Source: Spirochaetales bacterium (GTDB lineage: Bacteria; Spirochaetota; Spirochaetia; SPDA01). Taken from it: 5,631 nucleotides of DNA. The stretch lies in NCBI GenBank assembly GCA_004525155.1, contig SPDA01000168.1, positions 1 to 5,631 of the forward strand, given 5' to 3'. Numbering within the stretch: position 1 is the stretch's first letter; each line of letters starts with the position of its first letter. The notes beneath the pieces were generated by a model, which saw nothing but the letters and a program-made list of their open reading frames with translations, did not search any database and was not told where the DNA came from. Positions 1 to 5,631 of the stretch are shown here, piece by piece. Both the position numbers and the translations under genes were made by a program.

Positions 1-1547
1 AGGATGGCAAAACCTACCCGGCTGTAAAAATTACGAAGGAAGCCTACCCAAGGATCTACAGGACGCGGAATATTATCGAGGACGGGTCTTCCTATTTCGG
101 GCCGTTCCCGAACGTGAATGCTATAGACAGGTATCTTGAGCTTATTGACAAAACCTTTCCCCTCCGCAAGTGCAAGGGGCCATTGAAGAAGAGGGATAAT
201 CCCTGTCTCTATTATCATATTAACCGCTGTTCCGCCCCCTGCTGCGGGAAAATCTCCCGGGAGGAATATGCAGCCCGGGTGGAGAAAATAAAGGACCTGT
301 TATCCGGCAACATAGACGGCCTGGTCATTGATCTTACGGAAAAGATGCACACGGCTGCAGGCAGTCTTGAATTTGAAAAGGCCTCTGAATTGAGGGATAC
401 GATACAGTCCATCTACAATCTTTCGGATGAACAGAGCGTGATGGATTTCAGCAGGGACAGCATGGATTACATCGCATATGCGGCCCACGATGAGCTCTGC
501 ACATTTTGCGTGTTCAAGGTGCGCGGGGGCAAACTGGCGGATCAGGACATAATACGCACGGAAACCTACGGCCATGAGGACGAAAGCGTGTCCCAGTTTT
601 TTCTGCGTTATTACGAGGAACGCAAGCCTCCGGAAACCATATACCTGCTCCACAGCCTCGGTACTGACGCCGTCAGTAATGACGCCGTCAGTAATGACGC
701 CGGGAGCCTCGATGAGCTTACCGCCTACTTCCGCACCGTGTATCAATCTGCCATCAGGACCGTTACCCCTTCCCTCGACAAACACTACACGACGGCAATG
801 CTGGCTACAAAAAACTGCATCCAGGACCTGGACAGGAGAAAAGCCCTGGCGGCCACGGTCTATTCTCTCAGGGAACTTAAAGCCTATCTACTCCTTCCCG
901 GTCTGCCGGAAAGAATCGAGGGGTTCGACATATCCCAGCTGGGAGGAAAGCACCCGGTGGCCTCACAGGTATCATTTTATAAAGGAAAACCTGATAAAAA
1001 GAATTACAGGCGTTTTCATGTAAAAACCCTTGGAGGCGCCATCGATGATTACGAAAGCATCCGGGAGGTCGTGTCGCGGCGTTATACACGGGTGATAAAT
1101 GAAAAACTCCCCGTTCCCGACCTGATACTGATTGACGGCGGCAAGGGCCAGCTCAACGCCGCGGAGGAGATCCTGTCCGCCCTTGGCCTCAAGATTCCCG
1201 TAATCGGGCTCGCAAAGCGCCTTGAGGAAATCTTTACCTGGGACGGCCGGAGGGTGGTGCTTCCCGAAACTTCCGCCGCTTTACGGCTGCTGCAGCTGGT
1301 ACGTGACGAGGCGCACCGCTTTGCCACGGATTTTAACAAGCGCCTCAGAAAGAAGGATCTTAGCGTGTCCCTCCTGGAAAAAGTTAAGGGCCTGGGACCG
1401 GTGCGTGTCAGGAAACTGCTGACGCATTATTCCTCCCTTCAGAATATTGCCGAGGACGCGCCGGAAAGCATTGCCGCCGTATCGGGAGTAAGTATTGAAA
1501 TTGCGAATAATTTGGTACACCATATAAAACAGAATATGAAAATGTAA
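1..1547 (+). CDS. uvrC: UvrC, excinuclease ABC subunit C (5' end missing)
   Basis: UvrC is the nuclease of UvrABC nucleotide excision repair and cuts the damaged strand on both sides of a lesion once UvrB is loaded. The frame is open from base 3 (514 codons to the TAA at 1545-1547) with no start, so the gene begins upstream. About 90 residues, mostly the GIY-YIG 3'-incision domain, are missing compared with the usual 590-620; its tail (YFGPFPN) is visible near 99-113. The GTG at 114 is an internal Val codon, not a start. Next come four spaced Cys codons (171, 204, 228, 240), matching the CX10CX7CX3C-type cluster that binds Fe-S in E. coli UvrC. The UVR motif that contacts UvrB lies at about 321-415. 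The RNase H-like 5'-incision domain follows, with Asp (FDIS, 927), Asp (IDGGKGQ, 1134) and His (DEAHRF, 1314) at the catalytic positions. A helix-hairpin-helix pair ends the protein (about 1366-1530). A short tandem repeat interrupts the inter-domain linker at 665-701. The family assignment is secure. Confidence 0.97.
   Translation, partial: DGKTYPAVKITKEAYPRIYRTRNIIEDGSSYFGPFPNVNAIDRYLELIDKTFPLRKCKGPLKKRDNPCLYYHINRCSAPCCGKISREEYAARVEKIKDLLSGNIDGLVIDLTEKMHTAAGSLEFEKASELRDTIQSIYNLSDEQSVMDFSRDSMDYIAYAAHDELCTFCVFKVRGGKLADQDIIRTETYGHEDESVSQFFLRYYEERKPPETIYLLHSLGTDAVSNDAVSNDAGSLDELTAYFRTVYQSAIRTVTPSLDKHYTTAMLATKNCIQDLDRRKALAATVYSLRELKAYLLLPGLPERIEGFDISQLGGKHPVASQVSFYKGKPDKKNYRRFHVKTLGGAIDDYESIREVVSRRYTRVINEKLPVPDLILIDGGKGQLNAAEEILSALGLKIPVIGLAKRLEEIFTWDGRRVVLPETSAALRLLQLVRDEAHRFATDFNKRLRKKDLSVSLLEKVKGLGPVRVRKLLTHYSSLQNIAEDAPESIAAVSGVSIEIANNLVHHIKQNMKM
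665..701 (+). repeat. 15-base in-frame tandem repeat inside uvrC
   Basis: The unit TGACGCCGTCAGTAA occurs at 665-679 and 680-694 without mismatch, followed by a 7-base partial copy to 701. It is in frame and adds Asp-Ala-Val-Ser-Asn twice, then Asp-Ala, to the linker between the UVR motif and the RNase H-like domain. The first copy is centred in a 17-base palindrome (662-678, TACTGACG-C-CGTCAGTA); the second keeps only the 11-base core (680-690). Because the unit is a multiple of three, gain or loss of copies would keep the reading frame. Confidence 0.93.
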
Positions 1548-1554
1548 GGAGAGG
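1546..1554 (+). promoter_or_regulatory. Ribosome binding site overlapping the uvrC stop
   Basis: AAGGAGAGG is a strong Shine-Dalgarno sequence whose first two bases are the last two of the uvrC TAA stop. GGAG ends 6 bases before the ATG at 1558. It fixes the start of the DOMON gene and suggests translation of both genes from one message, since the 10-base gap leaves no room for a separate promoter between them. Confidence 0.85.
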
Positions 1555-1557
1555 TCT

Positions 1558-2070
1558 ATGAAAAAGTCGGCTTTGACGGCCCTGCTTGTTCTGCTTTTCT
1601 CCATGAGTCTTTCGGCGGATGTATGGGATACAGGATTTAAAACCCAATCCAGTTCGGGTATCGATCTGTCCTGGAAAACGGACAAGGATTTTATCTATGT
1701 AAAAGTTTCCGCCCCCACCGAAGGCTGGATAGCGGTCGGTTTCGGCGCCACTTCCGCTATGAAAGACGCGAATATCATCATGGGTTATGTCTCCGGGAAG
1801 GATACCGTATTGGAGGATCAATTCGGGACAGGTCTCTTTACACATAAAAAGGATACGGACTTGGGAGGCAGCGATTCCATTGTGGAAAAGAGCGGAACGG
1901 TCAAAAACAAGGTTACAGAGCTCAGGTTTAAACTTAAGCTCGATTCCGGCGACAAATTCGATGTGCCCCTGGTTCCGGGCAAACCGGTCAACGTAATCCT
2001 TTCTTATAGGAACGATACGAATATGACGAACAAACACAGCGTACGGACAAAACTGCAGATTACCTTATAG
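1558..2070 (+). CDS. Secreted DOMON-domain protein, possible haem or sugar binder
   Basis: This is a 170-residue protein with an N-terminal signal peptide: two Lys, then a hydrophobic stretch to about residue 18, and likely cleavage near Ser19/Ala20 (MSLSA-DV). No lipobox is seen, so the product should be periplasmic or exported. The rest forms a single DOMON domain (about 32-168). Family hallmarks in order are GWIAVGFG (56-63), MKDANIIMGYV (68-78), DLGGSD (101-106), a TELRFKLKLDSGD segment (120-132) and NKHS (158-161) near the end. In cytochrome-type DOMON domains a Met and a His bind haem b axially; Met68 and His160 stand at the likely places. Other DOMON domains bind sugars, so the ligand is uncertain. 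The domain stands alone, with no oxidase, cytochrome b561 or membrane partner fused or adjacent. It follows uvrC by 10 bases and is probably cotranscribed, with no obvious functional link. The family is clear; the ligand and role are inference. Confidence 0.88.
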   Translation: MKKSALTALLVLLFSMSLSADVWDTGFKTQSSSGIDLSWKTDKDFIYVKVSAPTEGWIAVGFGATSAMKDANIIMGYVSGKDTVLEDQFGTGLFTHKKDTDLGGSDSIVEKSGTVKNKVTELRFKLKLDSGDKFDVPLVPGKPVNVILSYRNDTNMTNKHSVRTKLQITL

Positions 2071-2076
2071 AAACGG

Positions 2077-3474
2077 CTACTGAAGCAGGAAATAAAACTG
2101 TTTTTTTGACGTAAAAGGGTTTTTGGCCATTTTTATCGCCGTCTTGAAAAAGTAGGATCCGGATGAGGCGGTAATCCTGATTAAAGGCCTGAAAACGTAG
2201 TCCGTAAGGCTGGTCTGAAGAAAGGGATTTTCCAGAATCTCCGGAAAGGTCACATCGTATATCTGCATGTCCCGGATATCGAGCGGATCTTCGTTTACCG
2301 GCTCTTCGGATAGAGGTTTAAACAGGGAATGAAACAGGGCTTCATCTTTAAGGCTGCCCTGGGCGTATCGAAGCTCGTCCGAAGGGCTTAGGGAATGGAT
2401 GAAAAAGGCTTTCAGGTTATTCTGAGTAAGAAGGTCTATCGCTTTCTGAAGAAACTGGTTCAGGTTGCGTACCACATTGATCGTTTTGAATTCCTTGAAG
2501 CTGTCCCTGTTCCATTTATACAGGGTAATGAATGTTTCCATTCCGATACCTTCTTCAAAGATTTTGGAAAACTGTATAATGTCCAACGTGCCGTCTTCGT
2601 CGATGTCATAAACCCTCGGATAATTTGAAAGATTTTCCTTGAAACTTATGCGGCTGATTCCGGCGGAAGAAAACAGTATCCATTCATTTTCGGTGCCCTC
2701 CGGTGTAGGAAACACGGCCGAAAGCGCTGTTATGGAATCCGGCTCAGGTTTTATTTTTATTTCGATGATTCCCTGAATTACCACCCGTTTGCCGAGGCTT
2801 ACAACCCTGTCAGGATAGAGCTTTCCATCCCTCTGTATGAACAGCTGGTAGTAAAAATCAAAAGGCATGGCACGGTCATTGTAGAGTCTCGACATATCCG
2901 TTAGATCCAGCGGCTGCGGCAGGGGATCCGCGCCATTCTTCTCCTTCTTTATGAAAATTGCCCCAGCGTCCAGAAGGCCGTTTTTGTCCACGTCTATAAA
3001 GTGGAGGAGAGGACCCGTTTTGTGGTAGACCAGGGCATTGGTTTCCGTGGAATGTGACATTATCGCCATAATAATGGCTTTTTTTCCAAGGACTACCGGC
3101 TGCGGTTTCTGTACAGCCTCTGTCTGCCGGCTGTCCGGTGTCGTATCCGGCTCCGCGGGCCGCTCGGGCGCAGTTTCCGCTTTTGAAACGGCGGTCTCTG
3201 CCGGTTCCTCCGGTTTTTCGGTTTCCTGCTGTACCGCAGCCACCGGTTCCGTGATTTGCGGGGCCTCGGGTTCCTCCCGGCCTATTTCCGGAGGGTCGGG
3301 AGGCTGTTCTGCAGGCACCGGTGCGGCCTGCTCCGGTTCACGGACGGGCGGCTGCTCAATTTCCCGAACGGGGATTTCTGCGGGAACCGGCTCCTCCCTT
3401 CGGGTTCCATGAAGACAGGACATAAAAAGAAAACTTGCAATTATTATTACAATAACTAAATTGAGGTTTCGCAT
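2077..3474 (-). CDS. Putative lipoprotein with Pro/Glu-rich tether, unknown function
   Basis: I do not recognise this family. The product is 465 residues from the ATG at 3474. I prefer that start because it opens straight into a signal peptide and has AGGTG 4 bases upstream; an in-frame TTG at 3516 would add 14 residues without improving it. The signal peptide (1-19) is Met-Arg-Asn plus a strongly hydrophobic core and ends FMS-Cys20, a relaxed lipobox that points to a lipid-anchored protein. Residues about 24-126 are low complexity, rich in Pro, Glu and Ala with near-repeats (PVPAE twice, PVRE twice), and probably an extended disordered tether. The C-terminal part (about 128-465) looks folded. 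It carries two Asp-rich loops, DVDKNGLLD (161-169) and DIDEDGTLD (290-298), of the DxDx[DN]GxLD type seen in calcium-binding and FG-GAP/VCBS-like propeller repeats. The sequence LYKWNRDSF (318-326) would suit such a strand. It is convergent with the DOMON gene and divergent from the aspartokinase gene, so probably transcribed alone. Being coding is well supported; the fold is a guess. Confidence 0.85.
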   Translation of the reverse strand: MRNLNLVIVIIIASFLFMSCLHGTRREEPVPAEIPVREIEQPPVREPEQAAPVPAEQPPDPPEIGREEPEAPQITEPVAAVQQETEKPEEPAETAVSKAETAPERPAEPDTTPDSRQTEAVQKPQPVVLGKKAIIMAIMSHSTETNALVYHKTGPLLHFIDVDKNGLLDAGAIFIKKEKNGADPLPQPLDLTDMSRLYNDRAMPFDFYYQLFIQRDGKLYPDRVVSLGKRVVIQGIIEIKIKPEPDSITALSAVFPTPEGTENEWILFSSAGISRISFKENLSNYPRVYDIDEDGTLDIIQFSKIFEEGIGMETFITLYKWNRDSFKEFKTINVVRNLNQFLQKAIDLLTQNNLKAFFIHSLSPSDELRYAQGSLKDEALFHSLFKPLSEEPVNEDPLDIRDMQIYDVTFPEILENPFLQTSLTDYVFRPLIRITASSGSYFFKTAIKMAKNPFTSKKQFYFLLQ

Positions 3475-3478
3475 AAGG

Positions 3479-3483
3479 CACCT
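3479..3483 (-). promoter_or_regulatory. Ribosome binding site of the lipoprotein gene
   Basis: On the minus strand this reads AGGTG (TAGGTG with the preceding base), 4 bases before the ATG at 3474. It is a moderate Shine-Dalgarno match with a slightly short spacing. It supports the ATG over the upstream TTG at 3516, which is preceded only by an A/T-rich run. Confidence 0.5.
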
Positions 3484-3486
3484 AGT

Positions 3487-3516
3487 AATATACTGTCGAA
3501 GCTGATTTTTTACCAA
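3487..3516 (-). promoter_or_regulatory. Candidate sigma-70 promoter for the lipoprotein gene
   Basis: On the minus strand TTGGTA (3516-3511, 4 of 6 to TTGACA) and TATATT (3492-3487, 5 of 6 to TATAAT) are 18 bases apart. Transcription would start near 3480, leaving a leader of only about 6 bases and removing part of the ribosome binding site. The real promoter may therefore be elsewhere in the gap. Low confidence. Confidence 0.22.
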
Positions 3517-3523
3517 TACTTTT

Positions 3524-3552
3524 TTTAAAACTGCTCAGGGAAAAGGTAAAAT
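3524..3552 (+). promoter_or_regulatory. Candidate sigma-70 promoter for the aspartokinase-thrC operon
   Basis: TTTAAA (3524-3529, 4 of 6 to the -35 consensus) and TAAAAT (3547-3552, 5 of 6 to the -10 consensus) are separated by 17 bases. The start would fall near 3559, giving a leader of about 27 bases. That is too short for a lysine riboswitch or a threonine-type attenuator with a leader peptide, and neither is visible in the gap. The region is A/T-rich, so chance matches are likely; position and spacing are the main support. Confidence 0.38.
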
Positions 3553-3566
3553 AACCGGTTTTTACC
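3545..3566. repeat. Inverted repeat over the aspartokinase promoter region
   Basis: GGTAAAA (3545-3551) and TTTTACC (3560-3566) are perfect inverted copies with an 8-base spacer, and the 8-base palindrome AACCGGTT (3553-3560) lies between and partly inside them. The left arm covers most of the candidate -10 box. A further copy of TTTTTACC lies at 3507-3514. This could be a repressor operator. The stem is too A/T-rich, and lacks a following T-run, to be a convincing terminator. Confidence 0.4.
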
Positions 3567-3585
3567 CGGACCCATAGTAAAAAGT

Positions 3586-4992
3586 ATGAAAAAACGATAT
3601 AAACCAGACATGAAAGTAATGAAATTCGGCGGTACCTCTGTAAAGGACGCCGGCCGTATTAAAAGCACTGCGGAAATAATCAGGGCGGAAAACGAAAAAG
3701 CCCCGGGTCTGGCTGTGGTTCTTTCTGCCATGAAAGGCGTAACTGATGATCTCATAAGCCTTGCCAGAACCGCTGAGCAGGGAGACCAGAGCTACAGGGA
3801 ACTTTTTTCCGCTCTCATCGAAAGGCATGAGACAGCGGTGGACGAATTGTTTTCCGCGCAAGATGCGGGCGGAGTAAAGGAAAAAATGCAGGTTCTTTTC
3901 AGCGAGCTCAAGGATGTGCTCCACGGCATAGAACTGGTGCGCGAGTGCTCACCGCGAAGTCTTGACCTCGTCATGAGTTTCGGGGAAAGGCTCAACTGTC
4001 TGCAGACGGCTTTTTATCTCAGCTCTCACGGCTGTCCCGCCGTTATGGTGGATGCAAGGGAAATAATACGGACCGACGGTTCCCACGGCAGCGCCCAGGT
4101 TGACTTTGTCGTAAGCTACGAGAAAATACGTGAAAAGCTGTCAGCCCTCACCGCACTCCCTGTAATAACCGGTTTCATCGGTTCCACGGCGGAGGGCGCC
4201 ACAACTACAATCGGCAGGAACGGTTCCGACTTTACCGCAGCCATTATAGGCGCCGGCATGAGCGCCGACGTCATCGAGATCTGGACGGATGTGGACGGCG
4301 TGCTGAGCGCTGACCCGAAAATAATTCCTCACGCTGCCGTAATACCCGAGATAACCATTGAAGAGGCCATGGAGATGTCTTTTTTCGGGGCGGAAGTAAT
4401 CCACCCCTATACCATGATTCCGGCCGTTGAAAACCGTATTCCCATTCTGATAAAAAACACCTTCAACCCCGGCGCAGCGGGCACGGTAATTAAGGACGAT
4501 ATCAAGCCGCACAACCGGTCCATAACAGGTATTGCGTCGATAAGCGGCGTGGCGCTCATCAATATCCAGGGCGGCGGCATGCTCGGCATGCGCGGTATTG
4601 CGTCCAGGGTTTTCGGAGCTCTGGCAAAAGCCGAAGTTAACATCATCATGATAAGCCAGGCATCTTCGGAGCACAGCATCTGTATCGTGTGCAAGGAGCA
4701 GGAAACCGGCCGGGCCCTGAAAGAGCTTACCGGCGAATTATCCCATGAACTTGAGGCAAAGCGGATAGGACGATTTGAGCTTACGAAAAACCTGGAGATT
4801 GTATCGGTTATAGGGGAAAACATGAGGGGCACTCCCGGCATTTCCGGAAAGCTCTTCAGTTCCCTGGGAACCGAAAAGGTGAATGTTCTTGCCATAGCCC
4901 AGGGTTCTTCGGAAAGGAATATATCCTTTGTCATAGACAGGAAGGATAAGGACAGTGCCATCAAAACCATTCATAAATCATTTCTGGAATAA
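3586..4992 (+). CDS. Aspartokinase, ThrA-type, without homoserine dehydrogenase domain
   Basis: The enzyme phosphorylates aspartate with ATP, the first step toward threonine, methionine and lysine, in the cytoplasm. The 468-residue product has the amino-acid kinase domain (about 9-303): KFGGTS (13-18) for substrate and phosphate binding, SFGERLN (131-137), GRNGSDFTAA (210-219) and EIWTDVDGVLSADPK (231-245). Two ACT-type segments follow (about 316-392 and 403-466), the usual site of feedback control. The whole sequence, notably EIWTDVDGV, SFFGAEVIHP and AQGSSERNIS, follows the kinase half of E. coli ThrA more than LysC. It stops where the dehydrogenase half would start, so it is monofunctional. 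Threonine feedback is therefore likely but is inference. No good Shine-Dalgarno precedes ATG 3586, nor the in-frame ATGs at 3610 and 3619; MKVMKFGGTSV from 3610 would match many homologues, so the start is uncertain by 8-11 residues. thrC follows after 3 bases. It could be named thrA or lysC, so I leave the symbol blank. Confidence 0.95.
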   Translation: MKKRYKPDMKVMKFGGTSVKDAGRIKSTAEIIRAENEKAPGLAVVLSAMKGVTDDLISLARTAEQGDQSYRELFSALIERHETAVDELFSAQDAGGVKEKMQVLFSELKDVLHGIELVRECSPRSLDLVMSFGERLNCLQTAFYLSSHGCPAVMVDAREIIRTDGSHGSAQVDFVVSYEKIREKLSALTALPVITGFIGSTAEGATTTIGRNGSDFTAAIIGAGMSADVIEIWTDVDGVLSADPKIIPHAAVIPEITIEEAMEMSFFGAEVIHPYTMIPAVENRIPILIKNTFNPGAAGTVIKDDIKPHNRSITGIASISGVALINIQGGGMLGMRGIASRVFGALAKAEVNIIMISQASSEHSICIVCKEQETGRALKELTGELSHELEAKRIGRFELTKNLEIVSVIGENMRGTPGISGKLFSSLGTEKVNVLAIAQGSSERNISFVIDRKDKDSAIKTIHKSFLE

Positions 4993-4995
4993 CCG

Positions 4996-5631
4996 ATGAG
5001 AATTGTCAGTACGAGAAACAGTAAAAACACGGAAGCTTCTTCCGTAAGTTTCAAGGAAGCCGTCTTCAAAGGGCTTGCACCGGACGGCGGTCTGTATCAT
5101 GTCGCGGACAATCCCGACCTTAAAAAGGTGTATGCCGGCTTCGGCGCGGAAACCGGCTTTAACGCGATGGCAGAAAAAGTTACCGAGGCCCTCTTTCATG
5201 ATGAGTTCAGCACGGAGGCGGCCCGCAGGGTTGTTGAACGGGCTTTTACCTTCGCGCCGGTATTGAGGAGGCTGGATGCTTCCATAAGCCTGCTGGAACT
5301 TTTCCATGGACCATCCTTTGCCTTCAAGGATTTCGGAGCCAGTTTCCTCGCTTCCGTCATGGAGGAATATCTGCGGAATGACGCGCGGCGCGCCGTCATT
5401 CTTACTGCCACCTCCGGAGATACGGGGAGCGCCGTGGCCAGGGCGTTTTATGGAAAGAAAAACATAGACGTGGTCATCCTCTATCCTTCAGGCAGGGTCA
5501 GCCCCCTGCAGGAAAAACAGCTTACCACCCTGGGAGGAAATGTAGCCGCGCTGGAGGTAAAAGGATCCTTTGACGACTGCCAGCGCATGGTGAAAGAGGT
5601 CTTTGTGGATGCGGAGCTCTCAAACGGCCTC
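4996..5631 (+). CDS. thrC: Threonine synthase (3' end beyond window)
   Basis: Threonine synthase is a pyridoxal-phosphate enzyme that converts O-phosphohomoserine to threonine and phosphate. The first 212 residues are present from the ATG at 4996 and the frame is open at the window edge; E. coli-type enzymes run to about 430 residues, so about half is missing. The N-terminal SFKEAVFKGLAPDGGLY (18-34) is typical. FHGPSFAFKDFG (103-114) contains Lys111, expected to form the Schiff base with the cofactor. LTATSGDTGSAVA (136-148) is the phosphate-binding loop, followed by VILYPSGRVSPLQEKQ (160-175) and TLGGNV (178-183). Order and spacing match E. coli ThrC rather than the plant type. The start lies 3 bases after the aspartokinase TAA with no clear ribosome binding site, so translation is probably coupled to that gene. 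The pair forms a threonine operon; homoserine dehydrogenase and homoserine kinase are not in the window. Confidence 0.96.
   Translation, partial: MRIVSTRNSKNTEASSVSFKEAVFKGLAPDGGLYHVADNPDLKKVYAGFGAETGFNAMAEKVTEALFHDEFSTEAARRVVERAFTFAPVLRRLDASISLLELFHGPSFAFKDFGASFLASVMEEYLRNDARRAVILTATSGDTGSAVARAFYGKKNIDVVILYPSGRVSPLQEKQLTTLGGNVAALEVKGSFDDCQRMVKEVFVDAELSNGL

Noticed and set aside
114..116. GTG as the start of a shortened UvrC
   Set aside because: The frame continues upstream to base 3 with conserved UvrC sequence ending in YFGPFPN, so this is an internal Val codon.
662..701. Repeat in uvrC as a CRISPR-like array or phage attachment site
   Set aside because: Units are directly adjacent with no spacers, stay in frame in a functional gene, and no cas or integrase gene is near.
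300..785. Minus-strand open frame of 161 codons inside uvrC
   Set aside because: It is antisense to conserved UvrC coding sequence including the UVR motif, and no family features are visible.
1408..2037. Minus-strand open frame of 209 codons across the uvrC-DOMON junction
   Set aside because: It lies antisense to two well-supported genes and its translation shows no recognisable motif or domain order.
2085..2110. T-run at 2100-2107 after CAGG...CTG as a plus-strand terminator for the DOMON gene
   Set aside because: The stem would be only about 3 base pairs and the T-run lies within the coding region of the opposite gene; not strong enough to call.
3038..3459. Plus-strand Gly/Ser/Cys-rich open frames opposite the lipoprotein tether
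   Set aside because: The composition is the mirror of the Pro/Glu-rich codons on the coding strand, which explains the long open frame without a gene.
3475..3585. Lysine riboswitch or threonine leader-peptide attenuator before the aspartokinase gene
   Set aside because: The 111-base gap is too short for a lysine riboswitch with expression platform, and no Thr/Ile-rich leader frame or paired hairpins are present.
4141..4970. Two overlapping minus-strand open frames (177 and 187 codons) inside the aspartokinase gene
   Set aside because: They are antisense to conserved kinase and ACT segments, overlap each other and have no credible product.

Overview
This window is an ordinary stretch of bacterial chromosome that is almost entirely protein coding. 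It holds five genes, two of them cut by the window edges. The longest non-coding gap is 111 bases (3475-3585). I see no tRNA, rRNA, insertion sequence, CRISPR array, prophage, attachment site or origin. Composition looks roughly balanced in GC and even throughout, with nothing that looks foreign. The taxon cannot be fixed from the sequence. The lipoprotein has a relaxed lipobox (F-M-S-C before the modified Cys) of the sort common in spirochaetes, so a spirochaete such as a Treponema relative is my tentative guess.

Layout. Positions 1-1547 (+) are the 3' part of uvrC, the nucleotide-excision-repair endonuclease; its GIY-YIG start lies upstream of the window. Its stop codon runs into the ribosome binding site of a small secreted DOMON-domain protein (1558-2070, +), so these two are probably one transcript. 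Tail-to-tail with them, only 6 bases away, is a minus-strand gene (2077-3474) for an unrecognised lipoprotein with a long Pro/Glu-rich tether. A short divergent promoter region (3475-3585) separates it from an aspartokinase gene (3586-4992, +). That gene is followed after 3 bases by thrC, threonine synthase (4996 to the window end, incomplete).

Function. The right half is a threonine-biosynthesis operon: aspartokinase makes the first committed step of the aspartate family and threonine synthase the last step to threonine. The kinase resembles the kinase half of E. coli ThrA, including the paired ACT-type regulatory region, but it ends where the homoserine dehydrogenase half would begin. Homoserine dehydrogenase and homoserine kinase must therefore be encoded elsewhere or downstream. 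The left half pairs DNA repair with two envelope proteins that have no evident link to it.

The points most worth a second look are a 15-base in-frame tandem repeat inside uvrC, the uvrC-DOMON coupling with a possible haem-binding Met/His pair, the tethered lipoprotein with two Asp-rich loops, and an inverted repeat over the likely aspartokinase promoter. I found no convincing undescribed multi-gene system.
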